32,311 bases of DNA from Burkholderiales bacterium (GTDB lineage: Bacteria > Pseudomonadota > Gammaproteobacteria > Burkholderiales > SHXO01). The notes beneath the pieces were generated by a model. That model made no database searches, had not been told where the DNA came from, and saw only the letters and a list, made by a program, of their open reading frames with translations. How positions within the stretch are numbered: the stretch's first letter is position 1; each line of letters begins with the position of its first letter. The translations under genes were made by a program, and so were the position numbers. Where the stretch lies: the NCBI GenBank assembly GCA_020854105.1, contig JADZGB010000033.1, positions 1 to 32,311 of the forward strand. Reading direction: 5' to 3'. Positions 1-8,343 of this stretch are shown in pieces.

Positions 1-312
1 GGTAAGGTAATAGTAGGCGCCCAGACGCAGTCCCTCGGCCAGCTGGTCCGCGGCTGCAGCGGCCGTCTGGAACACTACCGGCAGCTCGGACAATCGCGGA
101 TTCTGCTTCATGCGCTGAAGCACCTCGATGCCATCGATACCCGGCATCATGCGATCGAGCAGCACCGCATCATAGTCGCCCGTCTCGAGCATGCGCAGGG
201 CCTGCTCGCCCGAGTCGGCCTCGAACAGGTCGCAACCCTCGTCCTCGAGGTACTCCCGGATGATCTCCCGATTGAGTTCCTCGTCGTCCACCACCAGAAG
301 TCTTGCGCGCAT
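1..312 (-). CDS. Response regulator receiver-domain protein (partial, runs off the left edge)
   Basis: The 104 visible residues are a CheY-like receiver domain. The acidic pair D9-D10 sits in LLVVDDEE, the phosphoacceptor is D53 in VLLDRMMPGIDG, and the conserved Thr lies in VVFQTAAA. The sequence leaves the window at YYYLT, where the conserved Lys-Pro would follow. ATG at 312 is preferred because GGAGGGG lies a few bases upstream; an in-frame GTG at 318 is an alternative. It begins about 20 bases after the stop of the PAS-rich histidine kinase on the same strand, so it is probably the kinase's cognate receiver and co-transcribed with it. Any output domain lies outside the window, so whether this is a single-domain regulator or a longer protein cannot be told. 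Confidence 0.9.
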   Translation of the reverse strand, partial: MRARLLVVDDEELNREIIREYLEDEGCDLFEADSGEQALRMLETGDYDAVLLDRMMPGIDGIEVLQRMKQNPRLSELPVVFQTAAAAADQLAEGLRLGAYYYLT

Positions 313-331
313 TCCCACTCCCCTCCGCCGC

Positions 332-1103
332 TCACTCGGCAATGTTCACCGCTTCGCTCCGTGCGCCGGCCCGGGTGCCGGACGAGGTCCCCGACACCGG
401 CAGCGCCGCGATGAAGGTCGACCCGCGCCCCGGTTCACTCTCGACCCAGATCCTCCCGCCGTGCGCCTGGACGATCTCGCGGCAGATGGCCAGGCCCAGG
501 CCCGTCCCTCCGGCCTTGCTGCGCGTGGCGCTGCTCTGGACGAACTTGTGGAAGACCGCTTCCAGTTCCTGCGCGGGAATTCCGATTCCGGAATCGGTCA
601 CCCGCACCTGCAGGACACGCCGCCCCTGCATATCGGCAGAGCCCTCCGTCTCCCGCAGGGCGATGCACACCTGCCCGCCTGGCGAGGTGAACTTGATCGC
701 GTTGGACAGGAGATTGCGCACCACCTGGCCGATCCGGCCGGCGTCGACCCACGCGCGTGAATGGCCCCCGCTCTCGTCCTTCAGGCTCACCTCGACGCCG
801 GCGTTGGAGGCGAGCGCCGCGAACTCCTGCACCGCTGGGCGCATCACTTCCATCAGGTCGTGCTGCGCGAACTCGTACGCCATTCCTCCCGACTCGAGCT
901 TGGACAGATCGAGCAGCGCGTTGAGCAGAGAGAGCAGACGTTCGCCGCTCTGATCGATGCGGCCGAGATAGTGCTGGAGCTTGCTCGGGTCGCCCCGGCC
1001 GGCGGAGATCTTGTCGAGGCCCAGGCGCGCGAACGACAGAATCGCGTGCAGAGGCGTGCGCAGCTCGTGCGACATGTTCATGAGGAATTCGGACTTGGCG
1101 TGA
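332..1103 (-). pseudogene. C-terminal kinase core (HisKA and HATPase_c) of the split histidine kinase
   Basis: In the frame reached after the one-base insertion the sequence gives AKSEFLMNMSHELRTPL, a textbook HisKA box; the phosphorylated His codon is at 1067-1069, about residue 1578 of the repaired protein. Next come the N box (VVRNLLSNAIKFTSPGG), G1 (VTDSGIGIP), an F box (VFHKFVQ) and G2 (GGTGLGLAICREIV), all intact. With the extra base removed and the amber codon read through, 332-5801 is one frame of 1822 residues: TM, CHASE, TM, eight PAS, GAF, HisKA, HATPase. The core shows no sign of decay, which suggests recent lesions or sequence errors. The receiver gene follows within about 20 bases. 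Confidence 0.85.
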
Positions 1104-2573
1104 TTTGGCCCGTTCGGCCGCCTCCATGGCCTCGCGCAGCGCACGCGTGCGCTGCGCCACCAGCTCCTGGAGATTGTCGCGATGGCGCCGCAGTTCCGCC
1201 TCCGCATCCTGACGCGCGCGCTCGACACGTGCGCTCTCGAGTGCGATGACGATGTAATCGGCCGCCTCGACCAGGGTGCGGTGCTCGTGCTCGGTCCAGT
1301 TGCGGGGCACGGGGCTGTCGACCCACACGGACCCGACCAGCCGTGTACCCAGCCGCAGCGGCGCATGCAGGCTGGCGCGCACCGGCCCTTCGAACACCGC
1401 CTCGAACAGGCGCAGAGCCTCGTCATCCCCGGCGAAGTCCGCGCGCACTGATACGTTGCCTGCGCGCAGCTGCCCGAGCAGCATCGGCACACGCCGCAGA
1501 TCGAGTTCGCGCCCGGTCAGCACCGGCAATGCCGCGCAACCGCTGGAAGCCGCCACGCGTGCACATCCGTCCGGCTCCATCGTGGCGATGCAGACGCGGG
1601 CCTGCCCGAAGTCGCGCGCGAGGGCCTGCACGGCCCGGCGCCGTACTTCGTCCAGCCCGAGCATGCGCGCCATCGCCCCGGCGATCTCGTTGAGCACACG
1701 CAGCCGCTCTTGCGTCTCGCGCAGCGCGTGTTCCGCCCGCTTGAGCGCGGTCACGTCGGTATTGACGCCCACCATGTAGCGGCTGCCGTCAGCGAGCGTG
1801 ACCGCGTGCTTGGTCTCGAGGATCCAGTCCGCCCGGTCGCCCGGCGCATAGGGGCGGTGCTCGAAACTCACCACGCCTTCGCTGGTGAACGCCTCGTCGT
1901 CCTGCGCCTCCATCAGGTGCCGGGCCTCGGGGGAAAGCGCGTCCTCGAGCCGGGTTCCGATCAGAGCCTCGCGCGGGCGCTGCATCGTCCGGCACAGCGC
2001 GTCGTTTGCCACCACCACGCGCCGCCCGAGGTCCTTGACCACCACGGCGCCTGGAATGGCGTTGAGCACCGCGTCCAAGAAGCGTCTGCTGCGCTCGACC
2101 TCCAGCGCGGCCTCCTTCTGCAGCGTGATGTCGGCGGCGGCGCCGACCAGGTACTCGCTGCCTTCGGGAAGGCGCAGCAGCACCTTGGTCTTGTACAGCC
2201 AGCCGCTTGCTCCGGCGAGGGTATGGAAGGTCTGTACGCCGACGAACCGCTCTGCGGTGTCGAACACCTTGTCGTCTTCCTCCCAGTTCGCCGCGGCCAC
2301 GTCCTGCGCGAACGCGTCGAAATCGGTGCGCCCGAGCAGTTCCGTGCGCGACTTGCCGACTGCCTGGCAGAACGCATCGTTGAGGATGACGTAGCGGTGG
2401 CTGCGATCCTTGACGAACACCGGCTGCGGCAGTGCCGCCACCAGCGCGTCGAGGAAGCCGCGGCTGCGTTCGGCGGCGAGCACGGCGCGCTTGGTATCGG
2501 TGATGTCGACGTTGACGCCGACCACGTAGCGCGACCCGTCGTCCAACTCGATCGAGCACTTGGTGCGCGAAAT
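1104..2573 (-). pseudogene. Middle fragment of the split histidine kinase: rest of PAS6, PAS7, PAS8, GAF and linker helix
   Basis: This stretch continues the frame of the upstream sensor directly after the amber codon. It encodes the end of PAS6 (GVNVDITDTKRA), PAS7 (about native residues 1115-1230, Trp 1201), PAS8 (about 1240-1355, Trp 1326), a GAF domain that follows RLRVLNEIAGAMARML, and a coiled linker ending EAMEAAERAK. At 1104-1106 the plus strand reads TTT where TT would keep the frame. On the coding strand, GCCAAATCACGCC should read GCCAATCACGCC, which gives ERANHAKSEF. After this point the open frame runs on to 435 as nonsense, a shadow of the kinase core. A TTG codon at 2546 could allow reinitiation, but no good ribosome binding site supports it. 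Confidence 0.8.
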
Positions 2574-5500
2574 CTAGCGGTCCGAACCGTCGAACACCGA
2601 CAGGTGATCCTCCCAGCTCAACGGATAGTCGCTGGCGAGCGCGGCATCGTCCTGCGCGAAGCAGGCGTGCGCCCACTGCGCGGGCGCGATGTCGACGTCG
2701 GTCTTGCCCACCAGGGCGGCCGCCTCGCGCTGCACCAGCCGGCTGAAGGCGTCGTTGACGATCACGAACCGGTGCGCATCGTCCTTGACGAACATGGGCA
2801 GAGGCGCCGAATCGAGGATCTTCTCCAGAAACTGCCGGCTGCGCTCGACCTCGTGCCGTGCGGCGCGCTGCGTGGTCAGATCGTTCACCGACACGATCAG
2901 CACGCGGCGGCCGTCGGGCAGGCCCATCGCCCGCTTGGACTTGATGCCCCAGCGCTCGTGTCCGTCCACCGAGTGCAGCGGCCCCTCGGTGGTGTGCTCC
3001 CCGGCAACGTCCCACGCCTGCCCATCCTGCTCGGCGATGCGCGCAGCCAGCTCGGGCGGAAACAGCTCTTCGGCCGTGCGGCCGAGCAATGACTCGCGCG
3101 CACGCCCGACCAGGCGCGAGCCGGCGTCGTTGACCAGGATGATGCGCCCCCGTTCGTCCTTGACCCACAGCGGACTGGGACTCGCGTCGAGGATCGCCTC
3201 CGCCATCTGCTGGGCGCTCTTGGCCTGAGCCTCCGCCTGCTTGATGGCGGTGATGTCGGTGATGGAACCGACCACGCACGCGGTTCCGTCGGCCAGGATG
3301 GCACGTCGCTTCGACTTCAGCACCCAGCGCGGCTGCCCGACGGCGGTGACGAACACCTCCTCGCTCTGGAGCGGCTCGCCGCTGGCCAGGACCTGGTCGT
3401 CCTGCGCCCACGCCCGCTCTGCCTGGTCGCGCGGGAACAGATCGAAATCGGACCAGCCGATCAGACGCTCGCGCCCGACTCCGAGGAAGGCGCACGAGGC
3501 CTGGTTCTGGATGATCCAGCGGTGGTCCACGTCCTTCACGAACACGGGAGTGGGAACGGATTCGACCACCGTATCCAGCATCGACTGGCTCCGCTCGAGT
3601 TCCTGCGCGGCGCGCCGCAGCGGCGTGACGTCGTGCATGATCGCGACCACGCCGTGTCCGCCGCCGGGCAGCCGGAACGCGCGCTTGTGCTTGACCACGC
3701 TGTGCCAGATGCCGTTCGTTCCGACGAACTCGGTATCGAAGGTCAGTACGCGGTCGGCCGCGCGCGCCTGCGCGTCCTCCTCCAGGATGCGCTCGAGCTG
3801 ATCGCCGGCGTACAGATCGCGGTCGGTGCACCCGATCTGCCGCGCTTCGGCCATGCCCACCAGTTCCTCGTTGGCGGGATTGCTCAGCAGCAAACGTCCG
3901 TCCTGATCCTTCACCGCGATCGGAACGGGCGCGGCGTCGAACACGGCGTCGAGCAGCGCGCGCGCCGATTCCAGTTGCTGCTGGGCGCGGCGCTGCTCGG
4001 TGAGATCGGTCACCGACACCACCAGGATGCGGCGGCCATCGGGCAGGCGGATGCCGCGCTCGCGCTTGATGCCCCAGCCCACGCGGCCATCGATGGACAG
4101 GATCTCCGCCTCGGTGCTGTGCACGCAATCGGTCTGCAGCGCCGCGTGGTCCTGCAGCGCGATCCTGCGCGCCTCCTCGGCCGGATACAGCTCGTCCGCG
4201 GTCCTGCCGATGAACTGGGATGCCGACGACCCGAGCAGCACGGCCGCCGCTTCGTTCATCAGGATGTAGCGCCCCGCCTCGTCCTTCACCCACTGCGGAC
4301 TGGGACTGTCGTCGAGCACGGCGTGGAGGAGTTCGCGCTGGTTCTCGACCTCGGCCTGCGCCTGCTTGCGCTCGGTGATGTCATCCACCACCACCATCAC
4401 CCCGCGCCGTCCGTCCGGCAGATCGGCCGCACGCTTGTGGCGCACCACCCAGCGCGCCTCGCCCGACATGCTGTCCATCGCCGACTCGAGCGTGAGCGCA
4501 CGGCCCGTCTCCAGCACCGTGCGATCCTCCTCGACGTAGCGTTGCGCCTGTTCAGGCAGATAGAGCTCGAGATCGGTCTTTCCGACCATGGTCGCCGGAT
4601 CGACCTTGTGCAGCACCCGCGCCGCGGCGTTCACGAGCAGGTAGCGCCCCTGCGGATCCTTTACCGCGACCGTTGCCGGAATGGCGTTCAGCACCGCGTC
4701 CAGCAGCCCGTTGACGGACTCCAGTGCGCGCTTCTTTTCCTCCAGGGCCGCAGTCATTTCCCGCGCCAGCGCCTGTGCCCGCATGCGGGTGCGCGAAGCC
4801 AGCAGCACTATCCAGAACAGCAGCACGGAGGCCAGCGAACCCAGGATCGCGATGAGAAGCGGCGATGCAAGCAGCCAGGCGCGCTCGTCCAGCGTAGGAC
4901 GCAGCATCAGTGTCCAGCTGCGCTCGCCCACCGTCACGGTGCGCGCCATGTGCCATTCCCGCGCGTCCGGTTCGTCCAGCGCAGCGCGACTGGCGCTGTC
5001 GTACAGACGGGCATCGGCGGACGCGCCCGCGCTGTCGTGGATGCGCAGGTGCGAACCGGCTCCGCCATGAATGGCAGCAAGCAGCTCGTCGGCAAAGTAG
5101 GGGATGTAGACCCAGCCCATCAGCGCAGCGCGGCGTGCCTGAACGGTCGCCGGATCGCTTCCGGGCCGGTACACCGGAAGCACGTGCAACAGGCCCGGTT
5201 TGGCCGGCTGGTGGACGTCCTGGATCAGGTGCACGCGCGCCGTGAGCACCGGTTCGCCGGTGTCCCGGGCGCGTTGGAGCGCCTCCAGCCGCCGCGCTTC
5301 CGTGAGCATGTCGTAGCCCAGCGCACGCCCGTTGCGGCCTTCGAGGGGCTCGAGGAACGCCACTGGAGCGTAATGCGCGCGTGCCCCGGCGGGATGGACG
5401 GAAAAGCCTGGCAGCGCGTCCCGACGCATGGCGCTCTCGAAGCGCGCGAGTGCATCGCCCCCGGCCAGGTAGGGCGTGAATCCCAGCCCGAGGATGCCCG

Positions 5501-5801
5501 GGAAGCGCTCGCGCAGGCGGGTGCTGCGCGCATACCTCGCCCACTGCTCGCGCGTGAGTCCGGGATTGGCCTGGAACAGGGCGGCCGCGCCGCGCAGCAC
5601 CTGCTCGTAGGAACGCATGCGCTCCTCGAGCTTGAGGGCGAGCTCCGCCCCCTCGCGATCCAGTTGCACGCGCCGCCGATCCTGCGCCAGCTGGTGCGCG
5701 TGTGCGGCCCACAGCGCCACCCCGCCGAGGGAGACGATCAGGACGATCCATGCCAGCCAGGTGCTGCGCACGGAATGGAGGGCGGAGATGCGGGTCGTCA
5801 T
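2574..5801 (-). CDS. CHASE/multi-PAS sensor, N-terminal fragment of a histidine kinase cut by an amber codon
   Basis: 1075 residues are open from ATG 5801. Transmembrane helices at about 14-34 and 312-336 flank a periplasmic CHASE-like domain (about 75-300, with FQANPGLTREQW and PGILGLGFTPYL). Six PAS domains follow in a period of about 125 residues, starting near 365, 490, 615, 740, 865 and 990; most carry a motif of the type SP.P.WVKD..GRYILVN. Each complete domain has a Trp late in the fold (residues 451, 576, 699, 826, 951). In the sixth domain this place (1076) is TAG, and the same frame continues past it with PAS sequence. As it stands the product is a membrane sensor without kinase core and cannot signal alone. 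The codon looks like a TGG-to-TAG change. An upstream in-frame Met at 5894 would overlap the divergent DUF192 gene and is not favoured. Confidence 0.85.
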   Translation of the reverse strand: MTTRISALHSVRSTWLAWIVLIVSLGGVALWAAHAHQLAQDRRRVQLDREGAELALKLEERMRSYEQVLRGAAALFQANPGLTREQWARYARSTRLRERFPGILGLGFTPYLAGGDALARFESAMRRDALPGFSVHPAGARAHYAPVAFLEPLEGRNGRALGYDMLTEARRLEALQRARDTGEPVLTARVHLIQDVHQPAKPGLLHVLPVYRPGSDPATVQARRAALMGWVYIPYFADELLAAIHGGAGSHLRIHDSAGASADARLYDSASRAALDEPDAREWHMARTVTVGERSWTLMLRPTLDERAWLLASPLLIAILGSLASVLLFWIVLLASRTRMRAQALAREMTAALEEKKRALESVNGLLDAVLNAIPATVAVKDPQGRYLLVNAAARVLHKVDPATMVGKTDLELYLPEQAQRYVEEDRTVLETGRALTLESAMDSMSGEARWVVRHKRAADLPDGRRGVMVVVDDITERKQAQAEVENQRELLHAVLDDSPSPQWVKDEAGRYILMNEAAAVLLGSSASQFIGRTADELYPAEEARRIALQDHAALQTDCVHSTEAEILSIDGRVGWGIKRERGIRLPDGRRILVVSVTDLTEQRRAQQQLESARALLDAVFDAAPVPIAVKDQDGRLLLSNPANEELVGMAEARQIGCTDRDLYAGDQLERILEEDAQARAADRVLTFDTEFVGTNGIWHSVVKHKRAFRLPGGGHGVVAIMHDVTPLRRAAQELERSQSMLDTVVESVPTPVFVKDVDHRWIIQNQASCAFLGVGRERLIGWSDFDLFPRDQAERAWAQDDQVLASGEPLQSEEVFVTAVGQPRWVLKSKRRAILADGTACVVGSITDITAIKQAEAQAKSAQQMAEAILDASPSPLWVKDERGRIILVNDAGSRLVGRARESLLGRTAEELFPPELAARIAEQDGQAWDVAGEHTTEGPLHSVDGHERWGIKSKRAMGLPDGRRVLIVSVNDLTTQRAARHEVERSRQFLEKILDSAPLPMFVKDDAHRFVIVNDAFSRLVQREAAALVGKTDVDIAPAQWAHACFAQDDAALASDYPLSWEDHLSVFDGSDR

Positions 5802-5893
5802 CGTTGTGCTGCGGGGACAACCCGCCCTGGAGCTTATCGACGCCGCACTGTGATACTTTACCTGCGAGAAAACCCGACACAGCGGAGAAGGCA

Positions 5894-6331
5894 TTGAAGG
5901 TGAAGCGATTCCTCGCCACCACCCTGTTCCTGTGGAGCGCCACGGCCAATGCCGATCCCCTGCTCACCTACCCCCTGACCGTCAAGGGCCATGCGCTGCG
6001 GGCGGAACTCGCACGCACGGAGGAGGAGAAGCGCACCGGCCTGATGTATCGCAAGCAACTCGCAGCGAACGGCGGGATGCTGTTCGTCTACGAACGCGAG
6101 GGCGTGTGGGCAATGTGGATGAAGAACACTTATGTCCCGCTGTCGGTCGCGTTCATCGATCGCAACGGGATCATCGTCAACATCGAGGACATGGAACCGC
6201 TCACCGAGGACAGCCACCAGGCGCGAGGCCCGGTCAGATACGCGCTGGAGGTGAACCGGGGATGGTTCGAGAGGCGGGGCATCGGACCGGGCGACCGCGT
6301 CGAGGGGCTGACCCGGCTGCCCCGGGAGTGA
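5894..6331 (+). CDS. DUF192 family secreted protein
   Basis: 145 residues, read from TTG 5894, which has GGAG at 5884-5887 with a six-base gap; no ATG gives a sensible N-terminus, and the next option is GTG 5900. A signal peptide (about 1-20) ends in ATANA before DPLLTYPL. The mature part carries the DUF192 signatures RTGLMYRKQL, GGMLFVYE and MWMKNTYVPL, followed by FIDRNGIIVNI. The usual PLD of the family is PLS here. DUF192 proteins are small exported beta-rich proteins without an established biochemical role. The last codons and the stop lie in the first unit of a 20-bp tandem repeat, so the C-terminal TRLPRE may derive from the repeat. The gene is divergent from the kinase and convergent with sodB. 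Confidence 0.88.
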   Translation: MKVKRFLATTLFLWSATANADPLLTYPLTVKGHALRAELARTEEEKRTGLMYRKQLAANGGMLFVYEREGVWAMWMKNTYVPLSVAFIDRNGIIVNIEDMEPLTEDSHQARGPVRYALEVNRGWFERRGIGPGDRVEGLTRLPRE

Positions 6332-6425
6332 TTCGGCTGCCCCGGGAGTGCTTCGGTTGCCTCGGGAATGCTTCGGCTGCCTCGGGAGTGACCCGGCTGC
6401 CCTGGGGAATTATTCGGCTGCGCCG
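6311..6425 (+). repeat. 20-bp tandem repeat, five units plus a partial, starting inside the DUF192 gene
   Basis: Units begin at 6311, 6331, 6351, 6371 and 6391 and share the core CGGCTGCCCCGGGAGTG with few changes; the fifth unit is one base longer and a partial sixth follows at 6412. The first unit encodes the last residues and the stop codon of the DUF192 gene, so the array has grown at the gene end. No terminator or protein function is evident in the unit. Confidence 0.85.
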
Positions 6426-6432
6426 GAGACGA

Positions 6433-6457
6433 AAAGGGCCCTGCGAGAGGGCCCTTT
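6433..6457. terminator. Bidirectional intrinsic terminator between the DUF192 gene and sodB
   Basis: AAAGGGCCCT and AGGGCCCTTT form a perfect 10-bp stem around the loop GCGAG. The A and T ends give a short U-run in both directions, fitting two convergent genes. Confidence 0.85.
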
Positions 6458-6478
6458 GTCATGCGTCGCGGGACGCTG

Positions 6479-7060
6479 TCAGGCGAGGTTCTTCGCGGCG
6501 AGGTCCCAGTTCACCAGGTTCGCCAGGAAGCTCTCGACGAACTTCGGCCGGGCATTGCGGTAATCGATGTAGTAGGCATGCTCCCACACGTCGATGGTGA
6601 GCAAAGCCTTGTCGGCGGTCGTAAGAGGGGTCGCCGCGTTCGACGTGTTGACGATGTCGAGCGAGCCGTCCGGCTTTCGGACCAGCCAGGTCCAGCCCGA
6701 GCCGAAATTGCCCACTGCCGACTTGATGAAGGCTTCCTTGAACGCATCATGGGAGCCCCACTTCCTGGTGATGCCATCGGCAAGCGCACCGGCCGGCTGG
6801 CCGCCGCCGCCGGGCTTCATGCAGTGCCAGAAGAACGTGTGATTCCAGACCTGCGCGGAATTGTTGAACACGCCCCCGGAGGACTTCCTGATGATGTCCT
6901 CGAGACCCATGTTCTCGAACTCGGTGCCCTTGATCAGGTTATTGAGGTTGGTGACGTAGGCCTGGTGATGCTTGCCGTAATGGAACTCCAGAGTCTCCTT
7001 GGACAGATGAGGCTGGAGCGCATCCATCGCGTACGGAAGTGCAGGAAGTTCGTGCTGCAT
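6479..7060 (-). CDS. sodB: Superoxide dismutase [Fe]
   Basis: 193 residues, full family length. It converts superoxide to oxygen and hydrogen peroxide in the cytoplasm; no signal peptide is present. The four metal ligands are visible: H27 (FHYGKHH), H74 (VWNHTFFW), D157 and H161 (DVWEHAYY). Q70 in NNSAQVWNH is the placement typical of iron rather than manganese enzymes. The start ATG 7060 has GGAG about nine bases upstream and a plausible sigma70 promoter at 7091-7119. The gene is monocistronic, closed by the terminator shared with the DUF192 gene. Confidence 0.97.
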   Translation of the reverse strand: MQHELPALPYAMDALQPHLSKETLEFHYGKHHQAYVTNLNNLIKGTEFENMGLEDIIRKSSGGVFNNSAQVWNHTFFWHCMKPGGGGQPAGALADGITRKWGSHDAFKEAFIKSAVGNFGSGWTWLVRKPDGSLDIVNTSNAATPLTTADKALLTIDVWEHAYYIDYRNARPKFVESFLANLVNWDLAAKNLA

Positions 7061-7090
7061 CGTGCGGTCTCCGATGGTGGTGAACCGATC

Positions 7091-7119
7091 ATTCTAGCGA
7101 AACCGGCGTCGGCTTTCGA
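7091..7119 (-). promoter_or_regulatory. Predicted sigma70 promoter of sodB
   Basis: On the minus strand, TCGAAA (7119-7114, four of six matches to the -35 consensus) and TAGAAT (7096-7091, five of six to -10) are separated by exactly 17 bases. This leaves a short leader of about 25 bases before the sodB start. Confidence 0.55.
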
Positions 7120-7141
7120 CGAGCCTGTCCGGGCAGCCGCT

Positions 7142-7169
7142 GGATTCCGGCTCGCCGGCATGACGAAGA
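7142..7169. repeat. Degenerate copy of the dispersed palindromic element
   Basis: GGATTCCGGCTCGCCGGCATGACGAAGA shares its start, the CCGG pair and the ATGA..AAGA flank with the copy at 29157-29183 but has lost bases in the centre, so the palindrome is imperfect. The companion segment ATCCGGGGCCGGGACCCAGC (7213-7232) matches 29108-29127 at 18 of 20 bases. Confidence 0.55.
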
Positions 7170-7405
7170 CCCCGTCGCCCCGACGAACAAAAGCCTGCCC
7201 CGGAGGGCTTTAATCCGGGGCCGGGACCCAGCCAGACAGAGCAAGCTTCTCGCCATGCGCCGAGGAAGGGAGCGCATCCGAATGGCGCGTCAGGCAGCTG
7301 AGTCGATTTTGCAACACTGTGGCAAGGGTGTCTCGCCAGGGGGCGCCTGGAGGTCTAAGATCGCTGACTGGAGATCTTGGGCAGCCCTCCCTGCAAGGAG
7401 GTTCC

Positions 7406-8173
7406 ATGGGCACACGTCTGTTACGCATATCCCTGTCGACTTTGCTTGCCTGCAATGGACTGGTCCATGCGCAGGATGGCGGGCTGCGTCTGCAGGAACT
7501 GCGTTTCGAGAGCCTGCGTCCGGGCGCCGCACTGCTCGACGGGCGCGGCGGCGCCGAGGGGCGCGAAGAGGGCTACGACTACAGCGCGCTGAGCGATCCG
7601 CTCGGCCACGAACTCGCGACCGGTGTCTACCGCCCTGTCTCCGAGCGCCTCACCACGCTCCTGGAAACGACCCAGTCCCTGAGCACGGGACTGACCAGCG
7701 AATGGTCGCTGCTAGGTCAGGTGGGCACCAGCTTCGGCGACGGCTGGGGGTTCAGCGCCGGTCTGCGCCATAGCGAACTGGGTCTGCAGCAGCCGCTGGC
7801 CGCAATGCCGGCGGTATCGGCCGGATACGCGGATCTGGGCATGCTCTCGCTGGAGCGCAGCTGGAACGGATATCGCGGCTCCTACACCTACTACGCCGGA
7901 CGCGCGGACAACGGCGGCAGCGCCAGTGGACACCGCTTCCAGCTGCACTATTTCTATGGCGAGCGCAATTCGATAGGACTGAGCTACACGCACGGCCAGA
8001 CTCTCGGGCTGGGCCCGCACACGCCGGACGAGAGCGACCTGCGCAACCTGGGCATCACCGGCGAGCACTGGTTCACCCGGCGCTGGGCGGTGAATTACAA
8101 CGCGCTGGTCGAGGACTTCGGCGACGGTGGGCTCAAGCCCGAACTGCGGCTGGGCCTGCGCCTGCGCTTCTGA
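7406..8173 (+). CDS. Outer-membrane beta-barrel protein, YaiO-like
   Basis: 255 residues from ATG 7406, chosen for the AAGGAGG at 7395-7401. A signal peptide (about 1-22) ends LVHAQ. The rest is rich in alternating aromatic/hydrophobic strands with Gly-Asp turns (GSYTYYAGRADNGG, FQLHYFYGERNSIGLSYTHG), and the chain ends in Phe (LGLRLRF), the classical outer-membrane barrel signal. The overall pattern resembles YaiO-type outer-membrane proteins of unknown function; that family name is inferred from pattern, not from a search. It precedes an RND operon but does not resemble the TolC-type channel that such pumps use. Confidence 0.7.
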   Translation: MGTRLLRISLSTLLACNGLVHAQDGGLRLQELRFESLRPGAALLDGRGGAEGREEGYDYSALSDPLGHELATGVYRPVSERLTTLLETTQSLSTGLTSEWSLLGQVGTSFGDGWGFSAGLRHSELGLQQPLAAMPAVSAGYADLGMLSLERSWNGYRGSYTYYAGRADNGGSASGHRFQLHYFYGERNSIGLSYTHGQTLGLGPHTPDESDLRNLGITGEHWFTRRWAVNYNALVEDFGDGGLKPELRLGLRLRF

Positions 8174-8198
8174 TTCCAGCCGCCCTGCCGGTCCGGGG

Positions 8199-8227
8199 TT
8201 GCCGCCCGGCCGCGGGCGCGTTATAAC
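8199..8227 (+). promoter_or_regulatory. Predicted sigma70 promoter of the RND efflux operon
   Basis: TTGCCG (8199-8204) and TATAAC (8222-8227, five of six to -10) are separated by 17 bases. The spacer contains CGCCCG-GCCG-CGGGCG (8203-8218), an inverted repeat in the position of a repressor or MerR-type operator. The leader to the ATG at 8344 would be about 110 bases. Confidence 0.5.
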
Positions 8228-8343
8228 CCTCCCCGAACTCGCGTTCCCCTCCTCCCTGGTCATGCCGGCACTTCGCGCGGCCGTTGCCGGTCACGCGCGT
8301 TCGACGTACACCGCTCCCCACCGTGCACAAGGATGAGCCCCTG

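Larger units (their letters stand above)
7061..7405. other. Intergenic region between sodB and the beta-barrel gene
   Basis: 345 bases between divergent genes. The left end holds the sodB promoter. At 7142-7169 lies a degenerate copy of an ATTCCGG/CCGGAAT palindrome, and at 7213-7232 a 20-base segment that recurs at 29108-29127. From about 7250 to 7400 there is no clear promoter. The strong ribosome binding site AAGGAGG (7395-7401) belongs to the next gene. No convincing small gene was seen. Confidence 0.6.

Noticed and set aside
3522-5897. Long open frame on the plus strand opposite the sensor kinase (about 791 codons)
   Set aside because: Its translation is His/Arg/Ala-rich and without domains; it is the mirror of codon bias in the real gene.
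7406-8173. Outer-membrane channel (TolC-like) for the adjacent RND pump
   Set aside because: The protein is half the length of such channels, and has barrel strands without the long coiled helices of the family.
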